Below are positions 1-8,217 of a stretch of DNA of 64,000 nt, piece by piece. Made by a program: the position numbers and the translations under genes. This stretch comes from Secundilactobacillus kimchicus JCM 15530 (GTDB taxonomy: Bacteria > Bacillota > Bacilli > Lactobacillales > Lactobacillaceae): the NCBI RefSeq assembly GCF_001433995.1, contig NZ_AZCX01000003.1, forward strand, positions 272,332 through 336,331, read 5' to 3'. The notes below the pieces were generated by a model. It was given only the letters and a program-made list of their open reading frames with translations, was not told the DNA's origin and made no database searches. How positions within the stretch are numbered: position 1 is the first letter of the stretch; the number at the start of each line of letters is the position of its first letter.

Positions 1-137
1 GCAATTGAGGAGCTATCGTCAACCATCGACAAAATTTGACCGCCAAAAACGGTCCCGTGTTCGTTGAGGTCGGAATTAAACACCCGGTGATTAGTTAGTG
101 ACCGGGTTTGTTGACAAGTGAGTTGATGAGTTGTCAT
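1..137 (-). CDS. Acyl-CoA thioesterase, hotdog fold (N-terminal part only)
   Basis: The first 45 codons of a minus-strand gene that runs off the left edge. The segment FNSDLNEHGTVFGGQILSMV at about residues 20-39 matches the conserved N-x-x-G-x-x-x-G-G strand/helix of acyl-CoA thioesterases of the YciA/BACH group, which hydrolyse acyl-CoA to free acid and CoA in the cytosol. The start is the ATG at 135-137: a GGAGG lies 6 bases upstream of it. The overlapping ATG at 140-142 reads straight into a stop. Only the N-terminus is visible, so substrate range cannot be judged. Confidence 0.8.
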   Translation of the reverse strand, partial: MTTHQLTCQQTRSLTNHRVFNSDLNEHGTVFGGQILSMVDDSSSI

Positions 138-239
138 GTCATGCCTCCAGAGTGTTTAGCCCCATTTTAGCATAGCCAAGACGGATTGGTTGCGCTTCCG
201 CTACTGAACGCCGATAATGTGGGCAATAGGAGATGATGC

Positions 240-605
240 GTGATGGCACGGCATTTAACTTTTTCACAAGCGGCAATTGACCACGTTAAACCGTATTTGA
301 ATGATCAATCAAAGGTTTTGCTAAGTTATGATGACGGCGTGGGCCCATATTCTCATCATGGCCTGGTGGCGTTACAAATTTCATTTCAACTTGTGGTTAT
401 CAACGCGGATATGCCAGCAACGGACTATAACGTCGAAATTGAGAGTAACTTTGTTCCGGTCTACGTGAAGGATTACTCGGAACGGATGCTTGGTCAGAAT
501 TTGACCCTGTCAGAACAGCCCAAGTATCATACGTTAATCTTGGCGGATGAAAATGACCGCATTGACGAAAACGTTGAAGTGGTGGACGAGCGGCCCAAAG
601 GTTAA
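240..605 (+). CDS. Fe-S cluster biosynthesis family (HesB/IscA-like) protein
   Basis: A 121-residue protein resembling the small HesB-like (Fe-S_biosyn) proteins of lactobacilli: a beta-rich core with LTFSQAAIDHV at the N-terminus and the GVGPYSHHGLVALQISFQLVV segment near residues 34-54. No cysteine is present, so the classical IscA cysteine ligands are absent and a role as a true Fe-S scaffold is doubtful. AGGAG ends 7 bases before the GTG at 240 and 10 bases before the ATG at 243, so either could be used. It is divergent from the thioesterase, with about 100 bases between them. Function is inferred from family resemblance only. Confidence 0.7.
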   Translation: MMARHLTFSQAAIDHVKPYLNDQSKVLLSYDDGVGPYSHHGLVALQISFQLVVINADMPATDYNVEIESNFVPVYVKDYSERMLGQNLTLSEQPKYHTLILADENDRIDENVEVVDERPKG

Positions 606-709
606 AAGTTTAGTGTTAGTGGTCAAAAGGCGTTGCGTTTTGGCGCTGACGGTGGTTAAATGAAAGCGGATACAAAGTTTGTGAAATTTCAGTAGGAGGG
701 TGGTTGCTT

Positions 710-1471
710 ATGGCAAGAATTGCAATTGTAACTGGTGGTGGCCAAGGAATTGGCGAAGGCATTGCAAAACAGCTCGCAACGGATGGCTTGACCGTAGCCG
801 TAGCCGACTTGAACAAGGACAATGCGGAGAAGGTTGCCGCGGAAATTGGTAACGGTTCGAAGGGTTATTATGTGGACGTTTCGAAGCGCGACGACGTCTT
901 CAAATTAGTTGATGACGTGGTGGCCGACTTCGGTCAGCTAGACGTTATTGTTAACAACGCCGGAATTGCTGAAATTGGCGCGATAATTGATGCCAAGGAA
1001 GAAGATATTAACAAGATTTTCAACATCAACGTTAACGGCGACATTTTCGGGATTCAAGCCGCTGCGCAACAGTTTAAAAAGCAGGGGACCGGTGGCAAGA
1101 TTATTAATGCCTGTTCGATTGCCGGCCACGAAGGCTTCGAACTGTTAGGCATTTACTCGGCAACTAAATTTGCTGTCCGGGGATTGACGCAGGCCGCTGC
1201 TAAGGAATTGGCTAAGGACAAAATTACGGTCAATGCCTACTGCCCAGGCATTGTGTTGACCCCAATGTGGGACCAAATTGACGCCGAAATGGCAAAAATT
1301 TACGATGTTCCGCTTGGTCAAACGTTGCAATCTTACATTGATGGTATTGCGCTTGGTCGTGGCGAACAACCAGCCGATGTGGCAAACTTGGTTTCCTTCT
1401 TAGCGGATAAGAAGAGTGACTACATTACTGGACAGTCAATCATGGTTGACGGTGGGATTCAATATTCGTAA
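710..1471 (+). CDS. butA: Diacetyl reductase / (S)-acetoin-forming butanediol dehydrogenase (SDR)
   Basis: A short-chain dehydrogenase of 253 residues. It has the nucleotide motif TGGGQGIG near residue 8, NNAG at about 84, a catalytic serine (ACSIAGHEG) and YSATK with the catalytic Tyr/Lys pair near 152-156. The PGIV/TPMWDQI segment and the C-terminal MVDGGIQYS are typical of meso-2,3-butanediol dehydrogenases that reduce diacetyl to acetoin with NADH. This fits the pyruvate-derived C4 metabolism of lactic acid bacteria. The start is the ATG at 710, placed 11 bases after AGGAGGG; an in-frame TTG at 704 is too close to that SD. It appears monocistronic and ends in a clear terminator. Confidence 0.88.
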   Translation: MARIAIVTGGGQGIGEGIAKQLATDGLTVAVADLNKDNAEKVAAEIGNGSKGYYVDVSKRDDVFKLVDDVVADFGQLDVIVNNAGIAEIGAIIDAKEEDINKIFNINVNGDIFGIQAAAQQFKKQGTGGKIINACSIAGHEGFELLGIYSATKFAVRGLTQAAAKELAKDKITVNAYCPGIVLTPMWDQIDAEMAKIYDVPLGQTLQSYIDGIALGRGEQPADVANLVSFLADKKSDYITGQSIMVDGGIQYS

Positions 1472-1487
1472 TTAACTGAGTGTTTAA

Positions 1488-1515
1488 GGCCTGGACGATT
1501 GTTCAGGTCTTTTTT
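1488..1515 (+). terminator. Intrinsic terminator after butA
   Basis: A nine-base-pair stem with a four-base loop (arms 1488-1496 and 1501-1509) is followed by six T residues. It lies 17 bases after the butA stop codon. Confidence 0.85.
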
Positions 1516-1631
1516 GCTGGTGTTAAAAAAGTGGGGCGATGAATCGCTTACATCTGATTTGTAATATTATCGGGTGGTTAGCCGTGCTACGATTGTAGGC
1601 AAGATATGAATTTAAGATGTAGGAGGAACCG

Positions 1632-4298
1632 ATGATGGTTTCACGTGAAACATTTCATTCGCAACGCCGGTCCGATCGGCATCAAGGGGTCACTCAAGAT
1701 CAACGATTGACCGGTAAGCGGTTCTGGCTCATTGCAGCCATTTTAAGTTTGGTGGCGGTAACAGCCCTATTTTTGATCCTTGGGCTAGCCCCATTTGGTC
1801 CACATAATTTAGCAATGAGCGATATGGGAAGCCAGTACACGCAGTTTTTCCTGATGTTACGCCGCGCCATTGTTCAACACGCATGGTCGCCGTATTCGTT
1901 TACTGTCGGGATTGGCGATAGCGTTATCCCAATTTACACGTATTATCTAATGAGTCCACTCAATTTGTTGATTTTAGCCTTTCCTGCCAGTCATATTTTG
2001 ACGGCGATTAATTTGATTATTTTTACCAAGCTCGTTTTAGCCAGTCTCAGCATGACGGTGTTGTTGACATATAAATACAATCACCGGGGCTTCTTCACCA
2101 TTGGGGCGGGGCTGGCGTACAGCTTGTCCGGTTTCGTTGCGATGAACTTCTATGATTTGATGTGGTTGGACGCCGTGGTTTTATTCCCTCTAATTATCCT
2201 GGGACTGGAACGTCTATTTGACAACCATATTTGGGGGTATTTGATCACCCTGACAGCAACGATTGTGATTAACTACTACATGGGCTATCAAACCTGTTTA
2301 TTTGTTGTCTTTTACTTTATATACCTGCTGATACGTCGTAAGACGCACGATGATCATTCAACGGGGCAGTATTTTAAACAGCAGTGGCCAACGATTCGCC
2401 GGTTTATTGGCCTATCAGCTCTAGCCGGCTTACTATCAGCGGTCGTTTTGCTCCCAACCGTTTTTGCCATGTTAAGTACCGGGAAAAATACCTTTTCGGC
2501 GGCGGATTATCAGTTGGCACCGACCTTTGGCGGGTCAGCTTTAGCCGGTCTTGGTATCGGGACGACGAACTTTGAGGGTCATTTGGTTCATAATCCGGCC
2601 GTCTTCGTTGGCCTGACCTTTGTGGTCGCCTTATTAACCTTCTTCCTGGCTAAAAGGGTGACTAGCCGTGCAAAATGGACGGGTGGCGGCCTGCTATTAG
2701 TCGTCATTTTGTTCATGGGACTGCGGCCACTGAATACGATCTGGCACATGTTTCAAATGCCGGCTGGGTTCCCGTTTCGGATGAGTTATATCCTGAGTTT
2801 TGTCATCATCGCGTTGGGGTACGAAGGGGCGGTTTCCGGCGCATTCAATGAGACGCGCCGCGTGCTGATGGCGGGGGTTGGAACAGCGGTTCTACTCAGC
2901 GTCGGCTATTGGTTCGCCAACCATCCGCTAAGTATCGATCAGACTGATCCGGGCTTTGAGACGCAGTTCATGGTGTCAAATAACAATTACTGGTTAAGCC
3001 TTGGTGCCATTGTGGTCGCGACGTTGCTGATTGCGCTGATTGGCCGTCAAATCAAGATTGCCCGACCACTCATTGTGGTCTTTGTCGGTCTCGAAATGGT
3101 GACAAACTTCGTGTTAGCGACGGCCACCCTGCCATTTGGCAATGAGGCACGCTTCAGTCGGGCGTATACCCGTAGTGAAGCCGCAACAAATCAGCGGCAA
3201 CAGTCGGGCGCGATGCTGGCGGCTGATACTGGTGATGACAGTGGCTTTTACCGGGTTGGCGCCATTGATCACGCCTTCTCAAAAGCGTTCCCACAAGCCT
3301 ATAGCGGGTATAACGATGCGATGACTTTCGACTATGCTGGCGCGAGTTCGTATAGTTCGACGCTGAATAGTCACACTCTCAACACAATGCGAAACTTAGG
3401 ATTCTTTAGTCGAAATGAACGCCGAATTAGCTTTCAAGGAAGCTCGGCACCTGCCGCTCAGCTGTTGGGGTTGAAATACCTGTTCCGGGTTGGCGAGAAG
3501 CCGGCGGTAACAACGCTGCTCCACCGTGCTAGTTTGGGATATATGGTGAACGATCAACTGGCCGACACGCAGCTGAGGCCGGGCGATGTTTTGGCTAACC
3601 TCAACCGATTGTTACAAGGATCGACGGGCCGCCAAAACCAGTTTATGCAGGCGGCAAAAGTTCATTTGCTAAGCACTTCTCAGCGACGGGGTTACCGCTA
3701 TCAGTTAAAGGTCACCGCCGCGACGTCGGGCCCTCAGTATCTCTATATTAAGGATATCAACGTGGCAGAAGTGACGGGTTACCGGGATGGCGAGCGGTTC
3801 TCATCAGACCGCCACACGCCTGGAAACGTCTTGATGGGGCTCGGTCGAATGAAGGCTGGTCAGACCACCCGGGTAACGTTGACCAGCGTTCATCCATTGC
3901 GGCAGTTGAGCCAGAGCTTTGCCGGTCTGGACCAAGCTGCCTTTACCAAGTGGCAGCAAACGATTGCTAAGCACCAATTGAAACTGCGAAATGCCCAATC
4001 GGTGTTAACTCACGGTGCAAACTTGACCGGGGAAGTGACAGTAGGGAGCACGAACCGCCTATTGATGGTGAGTGTGCCGTACGATAAGGGCTGGCAGGTG
4101 ACGGTCGACGGGACCGCCGTTGCGACGACAAAGGTCATGGACGGCTTGCTCGGCGTTCATTTAACACCCGGACAGCATCAGGTGACCTTGCAATACCGGC
4201 CTCAAGGGTTATTGGTTGGCGGCATCCTGACGCTAGTTGGCCTCTGCTTAGTGGTTCTGATGGCTGGCGTGCGGGTCCGGCGAGTGGCCTCCGAATAG
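1632..4298 (+). CDS. yfhO: YfhO family polytopic membrane protein
   Basis: An 888-residue membrane protein. A short basic N-terminus is followed by a transmembrane segment (residues about 29-52), then many hydrophobic segments through about residue 500, a large extracytoplasmic region, and a final helix near 860-882. The motif MSDMGSQYTQFF after the first helix and NYYMGYQTCLFVVFYF near residue 219 are typical of the YfhO family, GT-C-fold-like proteins. In Bacillus and Listeria, YfhO is linked to lipoteichoic acid glycosylation. AGGAGG precedes the ATG at 1632 by 5 bases and the ATG at 1635 by 8. Codons 3-7 contain a parS palindrome. A terminator follows, so it is probably monocistronic. Confidence 0.85.
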   Translation: MMVSRETFHSQRRSDRHQGVTQDQRLTGKRFWLIAAILSLVAVTALFLILGLAPFGPHNLAMSDMGSQYTQFFLMLRRAIVQHAWSPYSFTVGIGDSVIPIYTYYLMSPLNLLILAFPASHILTAINLIIFTKLVLASLSMTVLLTYKYNHRGFFTIGAGLAYSLSGFVAMNFYDLMWLDAVVLFPLIILGLERLFDNHIWGYLITLTATIVINYYMGYQTCLFVVFYFIYLLIRRKTHDDHSTGQYFKQQWPTIRRFIGLSALAGLLSAVVLLPTVFAMLSTGKNTFSAADYQLAPTFGGSALAGLGIGTTNFEGHLVHNPAVFVGLTFVVALLTFFLAKRVTSRAKWTGGGLLLVVILFMGLRPLNTIWHMFQMPAGFPFRMSYILSFVIIALGYEGAVSGAFNETRRVLMAGVGTAVLLSVGYWFANHPLSIDQTDPGFETQFMVSNNNYWLSLGAIVVATLLIALIGRQIKIARPLIVVFVGLEMVTNFVLATATLPFGNEARFSRAYTRSEAATNQRQQSGAMLAADTGDDSGFYRVGAIDHAFSKAFPQAYSGYNDAMTFDYAGASSYSSTLNSHTLNTMRNLGFFSRNERRISFQGSSAPAAQLLGLKYLFRVGEKPAVTTLLHRASLGYMVNDQLADTQLRPGDVLANLNRLLQGSTGRQNQFMQAAKVHLLSTSQRRGYRYQLKVTAATSGPQYLYIKDINVAEVTGYRDGERFSSDRHTPGNVLMGLGRMKAGQTTRVTLTSVHPLRQLSQSFAGLDQAAFTKWQQTIAKHQLKLRNAQSVLTHGANLTGEVTVGSTNRLLMVSVPYDKGWQVTVDGTAVATTKVMDGLLGVHLTPGQHQVTLQYRPQGLLVGGILTLVGLCLVVLMAGVRVRRVASE
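1637..1652. promoter_or_regulatory. parS site (ParB/Spo0J binding), inside yfhO
   Basis: Fifteen of 16 bases match the Bacillus parS consensus TGTTNCACGTGAAACA; only the first base differs (G for T). The 14-base palindrome GTTTCACGTGAAAC is perfect. It occupies the third to seventh codons of yfhO, where it encodes Val-Ser-Arg-Glu-Thr. Confidence 0.85.
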
Positions 4299-4370
4299 CC
4301 AGATAGTTAAGGCTGGTCCTCAGACCGAGAAGCATTGGTTGATTGACCATATCATCTAGACATAACGAAG

Positions 4371-4411
4371 GCGCCATTGGTTCGAACATCGTTCAAACTG
4401 ATGGCGTCTTT
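4371..4411 (+). terminator. Intrinsic terminator after yfhO
   Basis: Two 17-base arms (4371-4387 and 4391-4407) with a few G-U or mismatched positions enclose a three-base loop. The 3' arm is followed by CTTTTG. Confidence 0.75.
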
Positions 4412-4447
4412 TGATATGGCGATGATCAGGATGGGGTGTTTGGTCAT

Positions 4448-4463
4448 TGTTTCACGTGAAACA
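4448..4463. promoter_or_regulatory. parS site (ParB/Spo0J binding), intergenic
   Basis: A perfect 16-base match to TGTTNCACGTGAAACA between the yfhO terminator and the pyruvate oxidase promoter. The remaining bases of this 315-base gap hold only the terminator and the promoter/cre region described separately. Confidence 0.92.
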
Positions 4464-4573
4464 ATTAAGACCCATCTAGGCCAACTAGGTCGTTGAAGTG
4501 GGAAAAAACACCGCCCTGATAGGATTCTTACAATTAGTAAGTCGTTTGGCGTGTATTTTAAAAATGCTCGGAT

Positions 4574-4592
4574 TATAATGTAAGCGTTAATT
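4574..4592 (+). promoter_or_regulatory. pox promoter -10 with overlapping cre site
   Basis: A consensus TATAAT at 4574-4579 overlaps a catabolite-responsive element at 4578-4592 that matches WTGNAANCGNWNNCW at all but one position. No good -35 is seen. A cre just downstream of the -10 is a typical position for CcpA repression, consistent with glucose repression of pyruvate oxidase known in lactobacilli. Confidence 0.65.
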
Positions 4593-4613
4593 CAGTTGAA
4601 GGAGATCTTGGAC

Positions 4614-6377
4614 ATGGCAAAAATGAGTGCAGGACAAGCGTTAGTTAAAGTTTTAGAAGATTGGGGCGTTGACCACATTTATGGGATTCCTGGTGGTTCA
4701 ATCAACCATACCGTTGAGGGCCTCTACCTTGAAAAGGAAAAGATGAAGTACATTCAGGTTCGCCACGAAGAAGTTGGGGCCATTGCGGCCTCAGCAGATG
4801 CGAAGTTTACCGGCAAGATTGGGGTCGCCTTTGGGTCAGCTGGCCCTGGTGCTACTCACCTATTCAATGGACTGTACGATGCTAAAATGGACCACGTGCC
4901 AGTCTTAGCCATTGTCGGTCAAGTTGGCCAACCAGTGATGAACACCAACTTCTTCCAAGAAATGGACGAGACACCAATGTTTGGTGACGTTGCGGTCTTT
5001 AATCGGACCGTGACGACGGCTGATCAAATTCCTTACGTGATTAACCAAGCCGTTCGAGAAGCTTACCGTCAAAGTGGCCCGGCCGTTGTGATTTTGCCGG
5101 AAGACTTGACGACTCAAGAAATTGACTACGTGCCAAGTAAGACGCCAAAAGTTGTTAAAGACGACTTTAGCCAAGTGGTAAACCCTGACGCCATTCAAGA
5201 AAGCTTAAAGATGTTAAAGGAAGCTAAGCACCCGTTGATCTACGCTGGCCGCGGATTGCTGGGCTCTCGCGACGTGCTGGAGAAATTCTCCGAACAGTTC
5301 AACATTCCGGTGATGAACACGGTTCCCGCAACCGGCGTCATTAGTACCGATCACCCGAACTTTATTGGGACGTTTGGTCGATTAGGGACGAAGTCGGGAT
5401 TTGAAGCGCTCCAACACACTGATTTGATCCTGTTCTTAGCGTCTGAGTTCCCATTTGCTGAATTCTGGCCGAAGAACTTGAAGATTATTCAAGTGAATAC
5501 TAACCCGTTTGACATCGGCAAGACGGTTGACGTCGATTACGCCGTGATCTCGGATGCCACGAGTTACCTGAAAGCCATGATTGACACCGGCGAGAGCCGT
5601 CCTGCTGATACTTGGCTGAAGGCTAATCAAGAAAATAAAAAGAACTGGGACGCTTGGCTCAATGAACTGGCAGATAAGGACGATGAGGATGGTCTCTACG
5701 CCGAAGCCATTACCAAGAAGATCAGTGAACTATCAGGACCAAACGATACCTTTGCGATTGACACTGGGAACGTGTCAGAGTGGGGCGTCCGTGGGGTGCC
5801 AATGAACAAAAATCAGCGCTTTGCCATCTCTGGGTTGTTCGCAACTATGGGCTTTGGCTTGCCTGGTGGGCTTGCTGGTGCTTTGAGTGTGCCAGATGCT
5901 CAAGCTTGGTCACTATCTGGTGACGGCGGCTTTGCAATGGTGGCCCCAGATATTATTACGGAAGCTCGGTATGAATTGCCGGTCATTAACGTGGTCTTTT
6001 CAAATAATCGCTTCGGCTTCATCTGGTACGAACAAGCTGAAACGAAGCAACACTTCTACGGTGTTGATTTGACGGATGCTGATTGGGCTAAGGTTGCCGA
6101 AGGCCTTGGTGGGATTGGCTTTACGGTCCACAATCAAGCCGACTTAAAGGATGTCTTTGACAAAGTCAAGGAACTCCAAGCTAACGGTAACAAGAAGCCG
6201 ATTGTGATCAATGCGATCATTAAGCCGGACGATCCTGTTGCGACAGCCTTTATGCCGTTGGATGAAAAGCTCTACGGCAAGGACACCGTTGACGCTTACG
6301 CCAAGAAGTACAATATTGACCCAAGCAAGCAACCATCATTAGGTGAAATGCTACGGGCCGAAGGTGACGAACTGTAG
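4614..6377 (+). CDS. pox: Pyruvate oxidase (TPP- and FAD-dependent)
   Basis: A 587-residue TPP enzyme close in length and sequence to Lactobacillus plantarum pyruvate oxidase. It converts pyruvate, phosphate and O2 to acetyl phosphate, CO2 and H2O2 in the cytosol. The N-terminal domain carries YGIPGGSINH and the catalytic Glu of RHEEVGA (about residue 53). The middle domain binds FAD. The C-terminal domain has the TPP motif SLSGDGGFAMVAPD, continuing to NVVFSNNRFGF. The start is the ATG at 4614, nine bases after AAGGAG; the TTG at 4596 lies upstream of that SD. It is a single gene with a strong terminator and a cre-containing promoter. Confidence 0.93.
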   Translation: MAKMSAGQALVKVLEDWGVDHIYGIPGGSINHTVEGLYLEKEKMKYIQVRHEEVGAIAASADAKFTGKIGVAFGSAGPGATHLFNGLYDAKMDHVPVLAIVGQVGQPVMNTNFFQEMDETPMFGDVAVFNRTVTTADQIPYVINQAVREAYRQSGPAVVILPEDLTTQEIDYVPSKTPKVVKDDFSQVVNPDAIQESLKMLKEAKHPLIYAGRGLLGSRDVLEKFSEQFNIPVMNTVPATGVISTDHPNFIGTFGRLGTKSGFEALQHTDLILFLASEFPFAEFWPKNLKIIQVNTNPFDIGKTVDVDYAVISDATSYLKAMIDTGESRPADTWLKANQENKKNWDAWLNELADKDDEDGLYAEAITKKISELSGPNDTFAIDTGNVSEWGVRGVPMNKNQRFAISGLFATMGFGLPGGLAGALSVPDAQAWSLSGDGGFAMVAPDIITEARYELPVINVVFSNNRFGFIWYEQAETKQHFYGVDLTDADWAKVAEGLGGIGFTVHNQADLKDVFDKVKELQANGNKKPIVINAIIKPDDPVATAFMPLDEKLYGKDTVDAYAKKYNIDPSKQPSLGEMLRAEGDEL

Positions 6378-6392
6378 TCAGTTTGGCCCTTA

Positions 6393-6434
6393 AAAACACC
6401 AGTGAACCCCACTAGGTTCGCTGGTGTTTTGTTT
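6393..6434 (+). terminator. Intrinsic terminator after pox
   Basis: Sixteen-base arms (6393-6408 and 6415-6430) with one G-U pair, a six-base loop, and a T-rich tail. Confidence 0.88.
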
Positions 6435-6496
6435 TCTGCACAAATTGTCAAAGTCTGGTATGATACCGGTATAGATAATCGGAGGGGGTCCGGATA

Positions 6497-6685
6497 ATGG
6501 GCAATTGGTTTAAGAGCGGTCGGACAGTGTCTCGGGGGACGAGCAGTCACGAAATTGATTACGGGGAATTATTTACGACCTATATGCGGGAAAAAAATAA
6601 AAATCTGGAACGGCAACGCCGACAAGCGCGGTCCGTTTCCAAAGAGATGCAACGAGATACTAAACGTCGTTCAAAGACGGATTAG
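6497..6685 (+). CDS. Small highly basic hypothetical protein
   Basis: A 62-residue protein with no recognised family. It has a short N-terminal WFKSGRTVSRG, an acidic/aromatic centre (HEIDYGELFTTY), and a Lys/Arg-rich tail predicted to be one long helix. No cysteine, signal peptide or membrane segment is seen. A strong GGAGGGGG lies about 8 bases before the ATG, and a dedicated terminator follows the stop, so it is likely a real single-gene unit. The basic tail could bind nucleic acid or the ribosome, but that is inference. Confidence 0.7.
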   Translation: MGNWFKSGRTVSRGTSSHEIDYGELFTTYMREKNKNLERQRRQARSVSKEMQRDTKRRSKTD

Positions 6686-6689
6686 GCGC

Positions 6690-6718
6690 GTCGCAGCCGC
6701 ACTGGCTGCGACTTTTTT
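6690..6718 (+). terminator. Intrinsic terminator
   Basis: Perfect nine-base arms (6690-6698 and 6704-6712), a five-base loop, then six T residues. Confidence 0.9.
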
Positions 6719-6768
6719 AATTTGATTGGCAATGGGGAACCATTGCATTAATTCATGGAGGTCTTTTT

Positions 6769-7674
6769 ATGACAATGGACAAAACACCACGCTTCATCGA
6801 CCGGCATGTTCCCTTTCAACCGGCAGCGACAACCGGTATTCCGCATCAATATCACGATGTGCCATACGCGCCAGGAGCGCGTCACACACTCGATATTTAT
6901 TTACCAAACGATGGGGTGGCACCGTTTCCGGTCGTGATTGACGTATACGGAGGCGGTTTGTATTTTGGCCAGAAGAGCTCTCATAAGTTAAACCCGGCGC
7001 TGCAGCTGCGGTCTGCGGGTTACGCGATTGTGAGTCCCGATTACTCACTGAGCTATCAGCAGCCGTTTCCAACTCAGATTAGCGAATTAAAGGCTGCCAT
7101 TCGCTTCGTACGCGCCAAAGCAGCACTGTACGGTTTGGACCCCAACAGGATTGCACTAATGGGAGAATCCTCTGGCGCTCATTTGGCCGTTTTGACAGCC
7201 GCGAGTGAAACTGTGGGTCAGTTGGACCGGGGCCTCGGCAACCACCTCGGCGTGTCGGCGGCGGTGTCCGCAGTTATTGCATCCTATGGTCCCTATCAAT
7301 TTGACCAGTTCAGTGCCCAGTTTGATTTGTTAAAAATAACGCCCAAATTTCGGGAAACGGGGCAAGCTGATTCCTTTGAAGGCGTCATGTTTGGCGGCCA
7401 TGCGCCAGCTCAGATTAAAGATCAAATCACCGCAGCAGACCCGGCTCATTATCTCACCGCTAAGATGCCACCGTTGCTCCTGACGGCGGGGACGGCTGAT
7501 CAAGTCGTGCCCTACGTTCAATCCTTTAATTTGGCAGCGAGTGCCATGACGGTGATGGGAACTGACCAGGTGCAACTCCACCTCGTTGATGGGGCACATC
7601 ACGGCCCGGCGGACTTCATGACCGCTGATATTGTGGCGGAACGGGTGGCGTTTTTGAACCGGTGGCTGGATTAG
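6769..7674 (+). CDS. Alpha/beta hydrolase, acyl esterase/lipase-like
   Basis: A 301-residue alpha/beta hydrolase. The oxyanion-hole motif IDVYGGGLYFGQ (an HGGG variant with Tyr for His) lies near residue 63. The nucleophile elbow GESSGAH is near residue 136, and the probable catalytic Asp (GTADQVVPY) and His (DGAHHGPADF) follow near 244 and 276. This arrangement fits the BD-FAE/esterase group that hydrolyses short acyl esters. There is no signal peptide, so it should be cytosolic. GGAG precedes the ATG at 6769. It is not obviously in an operon; the natural substrate is unknown. Confidence 0.83.
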   Translation: MTMDKTPRFIDRHVPFQPAATTGIPHQYHDVPYAPGARHTLDIYLPNDGVAPFPVVIDVYGGGLYFGQKSSHKLNPALQLRSAGYAIVSPDYSLSYQQPFPTQISELKAAIRFVRAKAALYGLDPNRIALMGESSGAHLAVLTAASETVGQLDRGLGNHLGVSAAVSAVIASYGPYQFDQFSAQFDLLKITPKFRETGQADSFEGVMFGGHAPAQIKDQITAADPAHYLTAKMPPLLLTAGTADQVVPYVQSFNLAASAMTVMGTDQVQLHLVDGAHHGPADFMTADIVAERVAFLNRWLD

Positions 7675-7823
7675 CGCGTAACGCTTGATGGCAATTCTCT
7701 CCGGGGGTTGATGTCGATCATTTTCAGTACTCTGTATCGACTTTTAAGTCGCGATTATCAAATTAACGAATTAATGAGACGCTTATAAAAGAGGACAAGG
7801 GATGTTAATTTGGGGGAGAAAAG

Positions 7824-8138
7824 ATGTCGAAATATAAACGATTTTGGGCTTGGGTGAACTCTGAACGCGTCTATCGTAGGTTCAAAGGCAGTCTAATTGT
7901 GCTGTGTTTGATTTCATTTGGACTGGTCGTCGTGTTGAACCAGCTATGGGCTTGGATTCCGTTGGTGGTGTTTGCTAGTATATCAGGATTGTTAGCAGAT
8001 TTAATCTGGAGTGACGACACAATCAACCGGGCTGATGGCAGTCGATTTCGGTTATTGTGGCGAGGTATCGTTATCGGGATAGCGTGGTTTCTTGCTGTTT
8101 TAATCACGCTCGTTATTTTTCTGGTTAAAGGTCACTAG
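7824..8138 (+). CDS. Small membrane protein of unknown function
   Basis: A 104-residue protein with three likely membrane helices: about residues 22-39, 42-60 and 80-100. The short loop between helices two and three carries SDDTINRADGSRFR. No family was recognised. A GGGGGAG lies directly upstream of the ATG, and a strong bidirectional terminator separates it from the convergent efflux gene. The 149 bases before it show no other gene. Confidence 0.65.
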   Translation: MSKYKRFWAWVNSERVYRRFKGSLIVLCLISFGLVVVLNQLWAWIPLVVFASISGLLADLIWSDDTINRADGSRFRLLWRGIVIGIAWFLAVLITLVIFLVKGH

Positions 8139-8145
8139 TCATGAT

Positions 8146-8187
8146 AAAGAAGCGTTCGACCAAACTCTGTCGGTCGAACGCTTCTTT
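8146..8187. terminator. Bidirectional terminator between convergent genes
   Basis: Perfect 16-base arms (8146-8161 and 8172-8187) around a ten-base loop. A short T-rich 3' end follows on the plus strand, with AAA at the other side. Confidence 0.85.
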
Positions 8188-8217
8188 GTGGTTGATGTCA
8201 GGTTAAGTCGAGGCCGC

